Source of the DNA: Solidesulfovibrio sp.
GTDB taxonomy: Bacteria > Desulfobacterota > Desulfovibrionia > Desulfovibrionales > Desulfovibrionaceae
Length of the DNA stretch: 64,000 nucleotides
Direction: 5' to 3'
Assembly (NCBI RefSeq): GCF_029978005.1
Contig: NZ_JARKOZ010000213.1
Location: forward strand, 1 to 64,000
A model generated the notes under the pieces. That model made no database searches and had not been told where the DNA came from. It worked only from the letters and a program-made list of their open reading frames with translations. The position numbers were made by a program, and so were the translations under genes. Below are positions 51,822 through 61,431 of the stretch, piece after piece (positions within the stretch are counted from its first letter, which is position 1; each line of letters starts with the position of its first letter).

Positions 51822-53411
51822 GTGGGCACCGACGCGCCACGCAAAAAAGAATACAAGCTCCCGGTCAAGTCCAAGCGGGTGGAAGACTTCCGCCCCCTGC
51901 TCGAAAGCCTCGACGCCCGGGACGAACTCAATGAAGTCTTCAAGAACCGCATCGCCAAGGCCGTTCAGCTCCTTGACGAGGGCGTGCCCCTTTACCCCAA
52001 CGACTTCGTCAAGGCCGACGACATCGGCGTCGTGGCCGCCGCCCACGAGCCCCTGGACGAGGAGGCCCTGGCCAAGGTGGAGACCGCCTTCTGCCTGGCC
52101 GGACGCATCGTGTCCCTGCGCTCCTTCGGCAAGGTGACGTTTTTCACCATACAGGACGCCTCGGGCCGGCTGCAGGTCTTCGCCGAGCGCGAGACCCTCG
52201 GCCAGGAGGCCTACGCCACCTTCAAGAAATACGACATCGGCGACATCGTCGGCGTCACGGGCCGGCTTTTTCGCACCAAGACCGGCGAACTCACCCTCCA
52301 TGCCGTCTCGGTCAAGCTCCTGACCAAGTCCATGCGGCCCCTGCCCGAGAAGTACCATGGCCTGAAAGACGTGGAGACGCGCTACCGCCAGCGCTACGTG
52401 GATCTGATCGTCACGCCCCGCGCCGTGGAGATATTTAAGGCGCGCACGGCCATCGTGCGCGAACTGCGGGCCTTCCTGGACGAGGCCGGCTTCATGGAGG
52501 TCGAGACCCCCATGATGCAGGCCATCCCCGGCGGGGCCACGGCCAAGCCCTTCGTCACCCACCACAATGCGCTCGACATGGACCTGTACATGCGCATCGC
52601 TCCGGAGCTCTACTTGAAGCGCCTGCTTGTGGGCGGCTTCGAGAAGGTCTACGAGGTGGGGCGCCAATTCAGGAACGAAGGCGTCTCCACCCGGCACAAC
52701 CCCGAATTCACCATGTGCGAGTTCTACTGGGCCTTCGCCCGGTACACCGACCTCATGGACCTGACCGAGCGCCTCTTCGCCCACCTCGCCCGCACCGTGA
52801 CCGGCTCGGACACGGTCAGCTACCAGGGCCAGGAGATCCGGCTCGGCGAGGGCTGGGCCCGGGTGCGCTTCCACGACTCCCTGGAGACCATCGGCGGCAT
52901 CTCGCCGGCCGTATATAATGATTTCGACGCGGCCAAGGCGCTGGTGGAGAAAAGCGGCGAGAAGGTGCTCAAGGGCGAAAAGCTCGGCAAGGTCCAGGCC
53001 AAGCTCTTCGACATCTTCGTCGAGCCAAAGCTGATTCAGCCGCACTTCATCTACCATTATCCCACGGAGATCTCGCCGCTGTCGCGCAAGAACACCGAGG
53101 ACGCGACCATCACCGACCGCTTCGAGCTCTTCATCGTCGGGCGGGAGATGGCCAACGCCTTTTCCGAACTCAACGACCCCGTGGACCAGCGCCTGCGCTT
53201 CGAGGAGCAGGTCCGCGAGAAGGAAGCCGGCGACGACGAGGCCCATCAGATGGACGACGACTACGTCCGGGCCCTGGAGTACGGCATGCCGCCGGCGGCG
53301 GGGGAGGGCATCGGCATCGACAGGCTCGTCATGCTGCTGACCGACCAGGCCTCCATCCGCGAGGTGATCCTGTTTCCCCTGCTGCGGCCCGAGGGCTCGC
53401 CCGGTTCATGA
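51822..53411 (+). CDS. lysS: Lysyl-tRNA synthetase (class II)
   Basis: The 529-residue enzyme charges tRNA-Lys. It has the N-terminal OB fold for anticodon binding ([20 protein letters not shown]) and the class II core: motif 1 ([20 protein letters not shown]), motif 2 ([20 protein letters not shown]) and motif 3 ([20 protein letters not shown]). I chose GTG 51822 because GGAG lies 8 nt upstream and the protein then reads [12 protein letters not shown]. It overlaps lolC by 4 bp, so it heads the outer-membrane operon, an arrangement common in Desulfovibrio-type genomes. Confidence 0.96.
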   Translation: MGTDAPRKKEYKLPVKSKRVEDFRPLLESLDARDELNEVFKNRIAKAVQLLDEGVPLYPNDFVKADDIGVVAAAHEPLDEEALAKVETAFCLAGRIVSLRSFGKVTFFTIQDASGRLQVFAERETLGQEAYATFKKYDIGDIVGVTGRLFRTKTGELTLHAVSVKLLTKSMRPLPEKYHGLKDVETRYRQRYVDLIVTPRAVEIFKARTAIVRELRAFLDEAGFMEVETPMMQAIPGGATAKPFVTHHNALDMDLYMRIAPELYLKRLLVGGFEKVYEVGRQFRNEGVSTRHNPEFTMCEFYWAFARYTDLMDLTERLFAHLARTVTGSDTVSYQGQEIRLGEGWARVRFHDSLETIGGISPAVYNDFDAAKALVEKSGEKVLKGEKLGKVQAKLFDIFVEPKLIQPHFIYHYPTEISPLSRKNTEDATITDRFELFIVGREMANAFSELNDPVDQRLRFEEQVREKEAGDDEAHQMDDDYVRALEYGMPPAAGEGIGIDRLVMLLTDQASIREVILFPLLRPEGSPGS

Positions 53412-54637
53412 GTTTCCAATACTTCATCGCCAAACGCTACCTCCTGGCCCGCCAGAAGCAGGCCTTCATCTCGGTCATCTCGCTCATCTCCGTGCTCGGG
53501 GTGGGACTCGGCGTGGCCTCGCTCATCGTCGTGGTCGGGGTGATGCACGGCTTTTCCTCCGAACTGCGCGACAAGATCCTCGGCATCAACGCTCACATGG
53601 TGGCGGCCGTGGCCGGCGGGGCGCTGCACGACTACCGGGCCGACATGGAAAAGGCCGAGGCCGTGCCCGGCGTGCTCGGGGCCACGCCCTTCGTCTACAC
53701 CGAGGTCATGCTGTCGAGTCCCCGCGGGGTCAAGGGCGTGGTGCTGCGCGGCGTCGATCCGGCCACGGCCGGCAAGGTGCTGGCCCTGCCCGGCGAGATG
53801 ACCGCCGGCAGCCTGGACGACCTGGCCGCGCCGGGCCTTTTCCCGGGCATCATCGTCGGCCGGGAGCTGGCCGACCGCCTGGGGCTGTCGCTCGGCGACT
53901 CGCTGAATCTGATGTCGCCGGCCGGCAAGGAGAGCGCCGCCGGGTTCTCGCCCAAGGTCAAGACCTTCGCCGTGCGCGGGTTCTTTCGGACCGGCATGTA
54001 CGAATACGACTCCACCCTGGCCTACGTCTCCATCCCGGCCGCCCAGGACCTGCTGGGATTCAAGCGCGACATCGCCACGGGCATCGAGCTCAAGGTCGCG
54101 GACGTGGACGCCGTGGACGCCCTGGCCGCCAAGGTGCGCCAGGCGCTGGGCGGGCCGCCGGTCTACGTGCGCACCTGGATCGACATGAACGGCAACCTGT
54201 TCAAGGCCCTGCGTCTGGAAAAGACGGCCATGTTCGTCATCCTGGTCATGATCGTGCTGGTGGGCTCCTTTTCCATCATCACCACACTGGTCATGCTGGT
54301 CATGGAAAAGACCCGCGACATCGCCATCCTCATGTCCATGGGCGCGACGGCGAAAAACATCCGCGACATCTTCATGCTCCAGGGGGCCATCATCGGCCTG
54401 GTGGGCACGGCGCTCGGCTACGTGCTGGGCCTGGGCGTGGCCCTGGCCCTGGAAAAATACCAGTTCATCAAGATTCCCGGCGACGTCTACCCCATGGACC
54501 ACCTGCCCGTGCGCCTGGATTGGCCGGACATGGTGGTCATCGGCGTGACGGCCCTGGCCCTGTGTTTCTTGGCCACGTTGTACCCGGCCCGGCAGGCGGC
54601 GCGACTGCAGCCCACGGAGGCGCTGCGTCATGACTGA
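53408..54637 (+). CDS. lolC: LolC/LolE-type lipoprotein-release ABC permease
   Basis: The 409-residue inner-membrane protein has the FtsX/LolCE topology: one N-terminal helix (FISVISLISVLGVGLGVASL), a large periplasmic domain (about 45-270) and three C-terminal helices (LVMIVLVGSFSIITTLVMLV, then GAIIGLVGTALGYVLGLGVA, then MVVIGVTALALCFLATLYPA). With LolD it pulls lipoproteins from the inner membrane for transfer to LolA. Only one such gene is present, so it likely forms a homodimer (LolF-like). It overlaps lysS by 4 bp and lolD by 8 bp. Confidence 0.94.
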   Translation: MSFQYFIAKRYLLARQKQAFISVISLISVLGVGLGVASLIVVVGVMHGFSSELRDKILGINAHMVAAVAGGALHDYRADMEKAEAVPGVLGATPFVYTEVMLSSPRGVKGVVLRGVDPATAGKVLALPGEMTAGSLDDLAAPGLFPGIIVGRELADRLGLSLGDSLNLMSPAGKESAAGFSPKVKTFAVRGFFRTGMYEYDSTLAYVSIPAAQDLLGFKRDIATGIELKVADVDAVDALAAKVRQALGGPPVYVRTWIDMNGNLFKALRLEKTAMFVILVMIVLVGSFSIITTLVMLVMEKTRDIAILMSMGATAKNIRDIFMLQGAIIGLVGTALGYVLGLGVALALEKYQFIKIPGDVYPMDHLPVRLDWPDMVVIGVTALALCFLATLYPARQAARLQPTEALRHD

Positions 54638-55328
54638 GCCGCTCTACGCCCTGCGGGGGCTGCGCAAGGTCCACCAGGGGCCGGCGGAGGAAGTCGTGGT
54701 GCTGCGGGGCCTCGATTTCGACATCCCGGCCGGGGATTCCATGGCCATCCTCGGGGCCTCGGGCTCGGGGAAATCCTCGCTCCTGCACCTGCTTGGGGCT
54801 CTCGACCGGCCCACGGCCGGGGAAATCCGCTTCAAGGGGCGGGACCTGGCCTCCCTGGCCCCGGTCGAGGCGGCCCGGGTGCGCAACCGCGACATCGGCT
54901 TCGTCTTTCAGTTCCACCACCTGCTGCCGGAATTCACCACCCTGGAAAACGTGGCCATGCCCGCGCTCATCGCCGGGATCCCCCGTCGAGAGGCTTTTGC
55001 GCGGGCCAGGGAATCTTTGTCGCTTGTGGGGCTTGATGAAAGGGTAGAACACAGGGTAACAACGCTTTCCGGGGGAGAGAGACAGAGGGCCGCCATAGCC
55101 CGGGCCGTTTTGTTGCGGCCTGCGGCGCTTCTGGCCGACGAACCCACCGGCAATCTTGACGAAGCCACCGGCGCGAAGGTGGGCGACATGCTCGCCCGAC
55201 TCAATGCCGAGCTTGGCATGACCTTGGTTGTGGTCACCCACAACCATAACCTGGCCGCTCTCATGGGCCGGAGACTGGAGCTGCAGGGTGGAGAACTCTA
55301 TGCGCGCAATGAAACGTCACGCTCTTAG
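54630..55328 (+). CDS. lolD: Lipoprotein-release ABC ATPase LolD
   Basis: The 232-residue ATPase has Walker A (GASGSGKSSLLHLLGALDRP), signature LSGGERQRAAIARAVLLRPA, Walker B with catalytic Glu (LLADEPTGNLDEATGAKVGD) and a switch His in VVVTHNHNLAAL. It powers the LolC permease. The gene overlaps lolC by 8 bp, and its own 3' end overlaps the bamA start by 29 bp. Confidence 0.95.
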   Translation: MTEPLYALRGLRKVHQGPAEEVVVLRGLDFDIPAGDSMAILGASGSGKSSLLHLLGALDRPTAGEIRFKGRDLASLAPVEAARVRNRDIGFVFQFHHLLPEFTTLENVAMPALIAGIPRREAFARARESLSLVGLDERVEHRVTTLSGGERQRAAIARAVLLRPAALLADEPTGNLDEATGAKVGDMLARLNAELGMTLVVVTHNHNLAALMGRRLELQGGELYARNETSRS

Positions 55329-57948
55329 GGGGCTTATGCTTGCCGCCTGCCTCGCCATGCTGGCGGGCCAGGCCCTGGCCCAGTCCGGCAAGGTGCTGGT
55401 GCTGCCCTTTGAGGTCAATGCGGCTGACGCCTTGCAGTCCGTCCAGGGAAGCCTGCCCCACATGCTGGCCGACAAGCTCAAGGCCGGCGGCGTGTCCGCC
55501 TCGGCCGAGGGCGGCAAGGCGATCACCGACGTGGCCGCCGCCCGCAAGCTGGCCGCCGGGGCCCGGGCCGACTACGTCGTGTTCGGCAGCATCTCCAAGG
55601 TGGGCGAGGGCCTGAGCCTCGACGCCCGGATCGCCCGCACCTCCGGCGGCACGCCTGAGACCGTCTTCGCCTCGGCCAAGAGCGCCATGGCCCTGGACGC
55701 CGCCGCGGCCGAGCTGGCCCAGAAGATCGTCCCGCGCGTTTCGGCCTCGGGGGCTTCGAGCCGCGTCGTCGAAGTCGATGTGGAGGGCAACTCCATCCTC
55801 GACAAGGAAGTCGTCCTCTTAAAGATCAGAAGCCAGGTCAACCAGGAATACGATCCCAAGGCCGTCAACGACGACATCAAGAAACTTTTCGACATGGGCT
55901 ATTTCGACGATGTCCAGGTGCGCCTGGACAACGTGCCCGGCGGCAAGCGCCTGACCTTCGTGGTCAAGGAGAAGCCGCGCATCCAGGCCATCGGCGTCAC
56001 CGGCAACGGGGACGTGAAAAAGGACGACATTCTCGAGGCCATGAGCACCAAGGCCGGCGGCGTCCTGAACCTCAAGGTCCTGGCCGACGACCTCGGCAAG
56101 ATCCGCGAACTCTACAGCAAGAAGGGCTACTACAAGACCGAAGTCACCTACGAGCTCGAACAGACCGACCCCCGGGTGGCCCGGCTCAACATCATCGTGA
56201 AGGAGCCCAAGAAGCTCTACATCAAGGAAGTCAAGATCGAGGGCGCCAAGCAGATTCCCGCCGGCGACATCGAATCCGAGCTGGCCACGTCCACCCGCCA
56301 CTTCTGGTCCTGGATCACCGGCTCCGGCGTGCTCAAGGAAGAGATGCTCGAGCGCGACGCCGCCGCCATCGAGGCCTACTACGCCAACCGCGGCTTCGTG
56401 GACGCCAAGGTCGGCCAGCCCGACGTCGTCTACGGCGACGACGGCATCACCGTGGTCTTCCGGGTGGAGGAAGGCGAGCGCTACAAGATCGGCTCCGTGG
56501 CCTTCTCCGGCGACCTGCTCTACGACGAGCCCAAGCTCCTCGAGCGCGTCAAGCTCGACGACCTGGCGGCCAAGGGCAGCTATTTCAACCGCTCCGTGGT
56601 GCGCGACGACCTCAACTCCCTGGCCGAGCTCTACGCCGACGACGGCTACGCCTTCGCCGAGGCCGACGTGGACATGCAAAAGCACCCCGACACCAAGGTC
56701 ATCGACCTGACCTACGTCGTCAACAAGGGCCGCAAGGTCTACGTGCGCCGGGTGTCCATCGAAGGCAACGAGAAGACCCGCGACAACGTCGTGCGCCGCG
56801 AGGTCAAGCTGGCCGACGGCGACCTGTTCTCCGGCTCCAAGCTGCGCCGGTCCAACGAACGTCTGGACAAGCTCGAATACTTCGAGAAGGTCGACGTCGA
56901 GACCGTGCCCACGGACAACCCCGGCGAAGTGGACATCAAGGTCAAGGTCAAGGACAAGAACACCGGCTCCATCAGCCTGGGTGCGGGCTACTCCACCTCG
57001 GACAGCGTCTTCTTCGGTGGCTCGGTCGAGGAGAAGAACCTCTTCGGCAAGGGCTACCACGCCAAGTTCCAGGGCATGTTCAGCGGCAAGTCCAGCCGGG
57101 GCATCCTGTCCTTCACCAACCCCAGGCTCTACGACTCCAACCTGGCCGTCGGCGCGGACGTCTACCAGATCTACAAGGCCTACGACGACTTCCGCAAGAG
57201 CACCTCCGGCGGCAAGGTGCGCTTCGCCTATCCCCTGGGCGAGTACACGGTGCTGTCCTGGGATTACCGCCTGGACCACTACCACATCTATCACACCAAC
57301 TGGAACGCCTCGAGCGTCATCCAGCAGTCCGCCGGCTGGCACTGGGCGAGCTCGGTGTTCGCCCAGATCGACCGCGACACCATCGACAGCGCCACCAAGC
57401 CCACCAAGGGCACCAAGAACACCCTGTCCATGGAATACGCCGGCGGCGTGGTCGGCGGCGACGACGCCTTCGTCAAGCCCATGTTCACCTCCAACTTCTT
57501 CTATCCGCTGCCGCTCGACATGGTCTTCCACTGGCGCGGTCAGGCCGGCGTGCTCTTCCCCAACTCCGGCGGCGACATCCCGGTCTACGAGCGGTTCTAC
57601 CTCGGCGGCATCAACAACGTGCGCGGCTACGAGGTGGACAAGATCTCGCCCAAGGACCCCTGGACCCACGAACGCATCGGCGGCAAGGCCGAGGCCTTCA
57701 CCAACTTCGAAGGCATCTTCCCCATCAGCAAGTCCGTGGGCCTGCTCGGCGTCGTCTTCTTCGACGCCGGCAATTCCTGGCGCAATTACGACGACGTCTG
57801 CTTCGACTTCTACAAGAGCGTCGGCGCCGGCCTGCGCTGGTACTCGCCGATGGGGCTGATCCGCGTCGAGTACGGCTACGGCCTCGACGCCGAATCCCAT
57901 AAGCTGCAGCCGTCGCAGATCGGCTTCTCCATGGGGCAGACCTTCTAG
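55300..57948 (+). CDS. bamA: Outer-membrane protein assembly factor BamA with extra N-terminal domain
   Basis: The 882-residue protein has a signal peptide (about 1-28). About 120 further residues (SGKVLVLPFEVNAADALQSV, ARADYVVFGSISKVGEGLSL) look like the TolB/FlgO-like nucleotide-lipoprotein fold and precede POTRA 1. Five POTRA domains (about 155-540) come next, e.g. IRSQVNQEYDPKAVNDDIKK and ITGSGVLKEEMLERDAAAIE. A 16-strand barrel follows, with the conserved FYLGGINNVRGYEVDKISP loop and C-terminal FSMGQTF. BamA inserts beta-barrels into the outer membrane. Start: GGAG lies 6 nt before ATG 55300. Confidence 0.94.
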   Translation: MRAMKRHALRGLMLAACLAMLAGQALAQSGKVLVLPFEVNAADALQSVQGSLPHMLADKLKAGGVSASAEGGKAITDVAAARKLAAGARADYVVFGSISKVGEGLSLDARIARTSGGTPETVFASAKSAMALDAAAAELAQKIVPRVSASGASSRVVEVDVEGNSILDKEVVLLKIRSQVNQEYDPKAVNDDIKKLFDMGYFDDVQVRLDNVPGGKRLTFVVKEKPRIQAIGVTGNGDVKKDDILEAMSTKAGGVLNLKVLADDLGKIRELYSKKGYYKTEVTYELEQTDPRVARLNIIVKEPKKLYIKEVKIEGAKQIPAGDIESELATSTRHFWSWITGSGVLKEEMLERDAAAIEAYYANRGFVDAKVGQPDVVYGDDGITVVFRVEEGERYKIGSVAFSGDLLYDEPKLLERVKLDDLAAKGSYFNRSVVRDDLNSLAELYADDGYAFAEADVDMQKHPDTKVIDLTYVVNKGRKVYVRRVSIEGNEKTRDNVVRREVKLADGDLFSGSKLRRSNERLDKLEYFEKVDVETVPTDNPGEVDIKVKVKDKNTGSISLGAGYSTSDSVFFGGSVEEKNLFGKGYHAKFQGMFSGKSSRGILSFTNPRLYDSNLAVGADVYQIYKAYDDFRKSTSGGKVRFAYPLGEYTVLSWDYRLDHYHIYHTNWNASSVIQQSAGWHWASSVFAQIDRDTIDSATKPTKGTKNTLSMEYAGGVVGGDDAFVKPMFTSNFFYPLPLDMVFHWRGQAGVLFPNSGGDIPVYERFYLGGINNVRGYEVDKISPKDPWTHERIGGKAEAFTNFEGIFPISKSVGLLGVVFFDAGNSWRNYDDVCFDFYKSVGAGLRWYSPMGLIRVEYGYGLDAESHKLQPSQIGFSMGQTF

Positions 57949-58110
57949 CAACGCGTATCGGACCGGAGCCCGGGCCCCAGCGGCCGGGCGCGTGTGAACG
58001 GCTGGCCGCGGCGCATCGGGAACAACGATGCGCCGCGGTCGCTGGTAACGGAGCTACACAACCGGGAGGCGAAAGCCCCCCGAAACACGGAATGAGCAAG
58101 GAGTCGAGTC

Positions 58111-58617
58111 ATGGGCGTTATGGTGCGGGTTTTAATCGTTTTGGCCGTTTTGGTCATGCCGGTGGCGGCGTTTGCCCAGGGCAAGATCGGCATCATCAAC
58201 CTTGATGACGCCCTGTCCAACTCCAGCGCCGGCAAGGCCGCCCTGTCCGGCCTCAAGAGCAAGTTCGAGTCGCGGGAAAAGTCCATCGCCGCCCAGGGCG
58301 AGGATCTCAAGAAGATGCAGGACGAGCTGCAGAAAAAGAGCGTGGCCCTGTCCCAGGACGCCATGAAGTCCAAGGCGGCCGATTTCGAGGGCAAGGCCCG
58401 CAAGTATCTCGAAGACCGCAACAAGCTGCAGCAGGAAGAGCAGCAGGCCCAGCAGACCGTGCTCCAGCCCCTGCTGTCGCGCCTGCAGAAGGTCGTGAGC
58501 GAGTACGCCGCGAAAAACGGCTTCACCGTCATCCTGGAAGCCCGCAGCGTGCCGTATTACGATCCGAGCCTCGACGTCACCGCCGCCGTCCAGGCGCAGT
58601 TCGACAAGAGCAAGTAG
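58111..58617 (+). CDS. skp: Periplasmic chaperone Skp/OmpH
   Basis: The 168-residue protein has a signal peptide (ending VAAFAQG), then the OmpH/Skp coiled-coil: IGIINLDDALSNSSAGKAAL, SKFESREKSIAAQGEDLKKM and LEDRNKLQQEEQQAQQTVLQ. It holds unfolded outer-membrane proteins for BamA, which fits its place 162 bp after bamA. AAGGAG lies before the ATG. A strong terminator follows at 58695, so fabZ downstream likely has its own promoter or depends on read-through. Confidence 0.92.
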   Translation: MGVMVRVLIVLAVLVMPVAAFAQGKIGIINLDDALSNSSAGKAALSGLKSKFESREKSIAAQGEDLKKMQDELQKKSVALSQDAMKSKAADFEGKARKYLEDRNKLQQEEQQAQQTVLQPLLSRLQKVVSEYAAKNGFTVILEARSVPYYDPSLDVTAAVQAQFDKSK

Positions 58618-58694
58618 GGCTCGCCCTTCTTCCGCCCGTCCTCGCCGCGCCGCGCACCGGCCGCGGGAGGGCGTCTCGCAGACCTGCCTGTCAC

Positions 58695-58726
58695 GGGCCG
58701 AAGCGGTTGGCGCTTCGGCCCTTTTT
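58695..58726 (+). terminator. Intrinsic terminator after skp
   Basis: GGGCCGAAGCG-GTTGG-CGCTTCGGCCC gives an 11-bp perfect stem followed by TTTTT (58722-58726). It lies 78 bp after the skp stop and 22 bp before fabZ. Confidence 0.88.
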
Positions 58727-58747
58727 CCACATCAAGGGGAGAACGCC

Positions 58748-59221
58748 ATGACGGCAAATCCTGGCGGCGCTGTCGCCATCACCGAAATTTTCGATCTGCT
58801 GCCCCACCGCTACCCCTTCCTGCTGGTGGACCGCGTGCTGGAGTTCGTCCCGGGCGAGTCGATCACGGCCATCAAGAACGTGACCATCAACGAACCGTTT
58901 TTTCAGGGCCATTTCCCGGGCGCGCCGGTGATGCCCGGCATGCTCATCCTGGAAGCGCTGGCCCAGGCCGGCGGCGTGCTCGTGTCCAAAAGCCTCGACG
59001 GCCCCTTGGGCGACCGCATCTTCATGTTCACCGGCGTGGAAAAAGCGAAATTTCGTCGTCCGGTGGTCCCGGGCGACCAGGTGACCCTGCGCTGCTTCGA
59101 CCTCAAGCGCCGCATGACCCTTTGCCGCATGCGGGCCGAGGCCAGCGTGGACGGCGTTCTCGTGGCCGAGGCCGAACTGTCCGCCGCCGTGGTGGACAAG
59201 AAGGCCGCCGGCCTCGGTTGA
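58748..59221 (+). CDS. fabZ: 3-hydroxyacyl-ACP dehydratase FabZ
   Basis: The 157-residue enzyme dehydrates 3-hydroxyacyl-ACP in fatty acid elongation. It has the catalytic His in LLPHRYPFLLVDRV and the Glu helix in GHFPGAPVMPGMLILEALAQ, plus FTGVEKAKFRRPVVPGDQV. It lies in the bamA-skp cluster, where many genomes also have lpxD and lpxA; neither is present. GGGGAG precedes the ATG. Confidence 0.96.
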   Translation: MTANPGGAVAITEIFDLLPHRYPFLLVDRVLEFVPGESITAIKNVTINEPFFQGHFPGAPVMPGMLILEALAQAGGVLVSKSLDGPLGDRIFMFTGVEKAKFRRPVVPGDQVTLRCFDLKRRMTLCRMRAEASVDGVLVAEAELSAAVVDKKAAGLG

Positions 59222-59315
59222 GCGTTTTTCGGAGGCTGACCGGGAAAGGCTGCCTGTGCCGGCGGGTTGACGAAGGCGGGGCGGTCGCGGCGGCTGTCGG
59301 GCCGGGCAAAGTCCG

Positions 59316-61025
59316 TCAGGCGTCCCGCGCCTCCAGGAAGGCCGGGAGGTCCAGGCGGTCGCCGAGGAGGTGGCAGTCCGCTTCCACCTGGTCGATGTTG
59401 GCTTCGAGCAGTTCCACGATCCTGGCGTCGATGCGACCGGCCCCGGCTTCCTGCCAGAGGATGCCCAGGGCCTTTTCGCGGGGCAGGGCCGGCTTGTAGT
59501 GCCGGGCCATGGTGATGGCGTCGTAGATGTCCACGATGGCGATGATGCGGCTTTGCAGGAGGATCTCCGCCTGGGTGAGCCCGCCGGGGTAGCCCGAGCC
59601 GTCCAGGCGCTCGTGGTGCTGCGAGATGATGTCGAGCAGGCGCGACATGTTCTCGGGAAAGGGGATGTGGCGCAGGATCCGGTGGGATTGGGCCGGATGG
59701 CGCTCGATCTCGCGGCGCTCCTCCGGGGTCAGGTTGCCGCGCGGGATGAGCAGGCAGGCGATCTCCCGCTCGGAAAGCACCGGCAGCCGCTTGTCTGCCG
59801 CGGTCACGCAGCGCGTGGCGAGCCGCGCCACGAAAGCCGCGTCCTCGCCGCTGATCGCGTCCCCGCCGTTGATGCGCGTCAGGCGTTCGAATTCCCCCTC
59901 GATGTTCCTGCCTGTGAGCAAGGCCTCCAGGGTCAGGCGTTGGCCGATGACCTCCATGACGCCGGTCGAGAGGCGGGTGGATTTGGTCAGAACCTCCTCG
60001 CGGATGCCGATCTTGCCCACGTCGTGGAGCAGGCCGGCGAAGAGCAGTTCCTCGATGTCGTGGCTCGAAAAGGACACGTCCCCGAAAAAGCGGTCGTCGC
60101 GGTGCACGACCCTGGCCAGGGCCACGCCCAGGCGGGCCACCCGCTGGGAATGGCCGGCCGTGTAGGGATCGCGGGCGTCGATGGCCGTGGCCAGGGCCTG
60201 CATGAGGGAATTGATCAGGGTCTGGACGGCCTCGAAATGCAGGGCGTTGCCGAGGGCCGTGCCGGCCACGGCGGCCAGGGTGCCGACGTATTGCAGGTGG
60301 TTGGCTTCGAAGCGCACGGCGGACGTCGCGCCAAGGGCCAGCATGCCGACGCAGCGGCTGGCCGAGCACAGCGGATGCAGCAGCAGGGCGCGCACGCCGG
60401 CCTCGCCGCGCCAGCGCTGGTCACGGTCCAGGTCGTTGACGATCTCGCCCTTTTGCGTGCGGGCCACGTCCCAGAAAAGCGTGGAGCGGGCCGTGGCGGC
60501 CAGGCTGCGGCCGGCCTCGCCGCCGTCGGCGGCAAGAGGAAGGAAATCCTCGGCTCCGGGTGGGCGCAGGAAGACCATGCCGGCCTCGGCCGGCAGCTCG
60601 CCCCGGCGGCATTCCTCGAGCAGGGCCTGGGCCACGTCGCGGGGACGCAACGAGGCGTTGAGCCCGAGGGTGGCCCGGTGCAGCAGCGACACTTCGCGGT
60701 ATTTGGCGAGGGCCTCGGCGGCCAGGCTGCGCTTGGCCGCCTCGGCCACGACGGCGTGTTCGACCATGTCGGCCGTGAACCGGGCCGTGGCGGCGAGGTC
60801 GTCGGACGCGTGCGGGGGAAAAGCCTCCGGCTCGGGCGGAGCCAGAAAGTCGAGATGGCCGATGAGCGCGCCGTCCAGACGCAGTTCCTCGCTGCGCCAA
60901 GCGCCGCATGGCGACGTGTCCGTTTCCCGCAGGCAGACGCGCCAGCCGGCGCCGAGGAAACGCGCGGCGCGTTCCAGCAGGGGGGCGAGGGTCCTTTTCT
61001 TCAGCAAACGGCGCAGCGGAACCAT
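59316..61025 (-). CDS. GAF / HD-GYP cyclic-di-GMP phosphodiesterase
   Basis: The 569-residue protein has a GAF domain (about 120-270, LLHRATLGLNASLRPRDVAQ) and an HD-GYP domain (about 275-540). The metal-binding HD pair is in FAGLLHDVGKIGIREEVLTK and the GYP loop in IISQHHERLDGSGYPGGLTQ. HD-GYP proteins hydrolyse c-di-GMP. A 100-residue insert between HDxGK and GYP, including RNIEGEFERLTRINGGDAIS, is unusual. It is the downstream partner of the response regulator at 61045 (19 bp gap), so the pair form an output module. Confidence 0.92.
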   Translation of the reverse strand: MVPLRRLLKKRTLAPLLERAARFLGAGWRVCLRETDTSPCGAWRSEELRLDGALIGHLDFLAPPEPEAFPPHASDDLAATARFTADMVEHAVVAEAAKRSLAAEALAKYREVSLLHRATLGLNASLRPRDVAQALLEECRRGELPAEAGMVFLRPPGAEDFLPLAADGGEAGRSLAATARSTLFWDVARTQKGEIVNDLDRDQRWRGEAGVRALLLHPLCSASRCVGMLALGATSAVRFEANHLQYVGTLAAVAGTALGNALHFEAVQTLINSLMQALATAIDARDPYTAGHSQRVARLGVALARVVHRDDRFFGDVSFSSHDIEELLFAGLLHDVGKIGIREEVLTKSTRLSTGVMEVIGQRLTLEALLTGRNIEGEFERLTRINGGDAISGEDAAFVARLATRCVTAADKRLPVLSEREIACLLIPRGNLTPEERREIERHPAQSHRILRHIPFPENMSRLLDIISQHHERLDGSGYPGGLTQAEILLQSRIIAIVDIYDAITMARHYKPALPREKALGILWQEAGAGRIDARIVELLEANIDQVEADCHLLGDRLDLPAFLEARDA

Positions 61026-61044
61026 GGGCGTCGGCGCAGGGGCG

Positions 61045-61431
61045 TCAGTCGGCGATGCCCAGCAGTTCCCTGGCCACGCGCAGGACTTCGTCGGGATCGA
61101 AGGGCTTGGTCATGTAGCGGCTGGCCCCGAGGTCGAGCCCTTGGCGGCGGTCCACTTCCTGCCCCTTGGCGGTGAGGAGCACGATGCCGATGCCGGTGAT
61201 GGAAGGATCTTCCTTGACGTGCTGGCAGACCTCGTAGCCGTTGAGCTTGGGCATCATGATGTCCAGGAACACGACGTCGGGCTTCTCGGAACGAATGAGC
61301 GTCAGCCCCTCTTCGCCGTTCTGGGCGGAAAGGATCGACACGCCATGATCCTCCTCGAGTTCCTCGAGCGTCTGCTCCAGGAGCATGCGGATATGCACCT
61401 CATCGTCCACGATGAGAATCTTTCCGGGCAT
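61045..61431 (-). CDS. Single-domain (CheY-like) response regulator
   Basis: The 128-residue receiver has phospho-Asp in PDVVFLDIMMPKLNGYEVCQ, Thr in IGIVLLTAKGQEVDRR, and Lys in SRYMTKPFDPDEVLRVA. It has no output domain, so it must act on a partner; the HD-GYP protein is co-transcribed. AAGGAG precedes ATG 61431. The cognate kinase is not in the window. Confidence 0.94.
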   Translation of the reverse strand: MPGKILIVDDEVHIRMLLEQTLEELEEDHGVSILSAQNGEEGLTLIRSEKPDVVFLDIMMPKLNGYEVCQHVKEDPSITGIGIVLLTAKGQEVDRRQGLDLGASRYMTKPFDPDEVLRVARELLGIAD

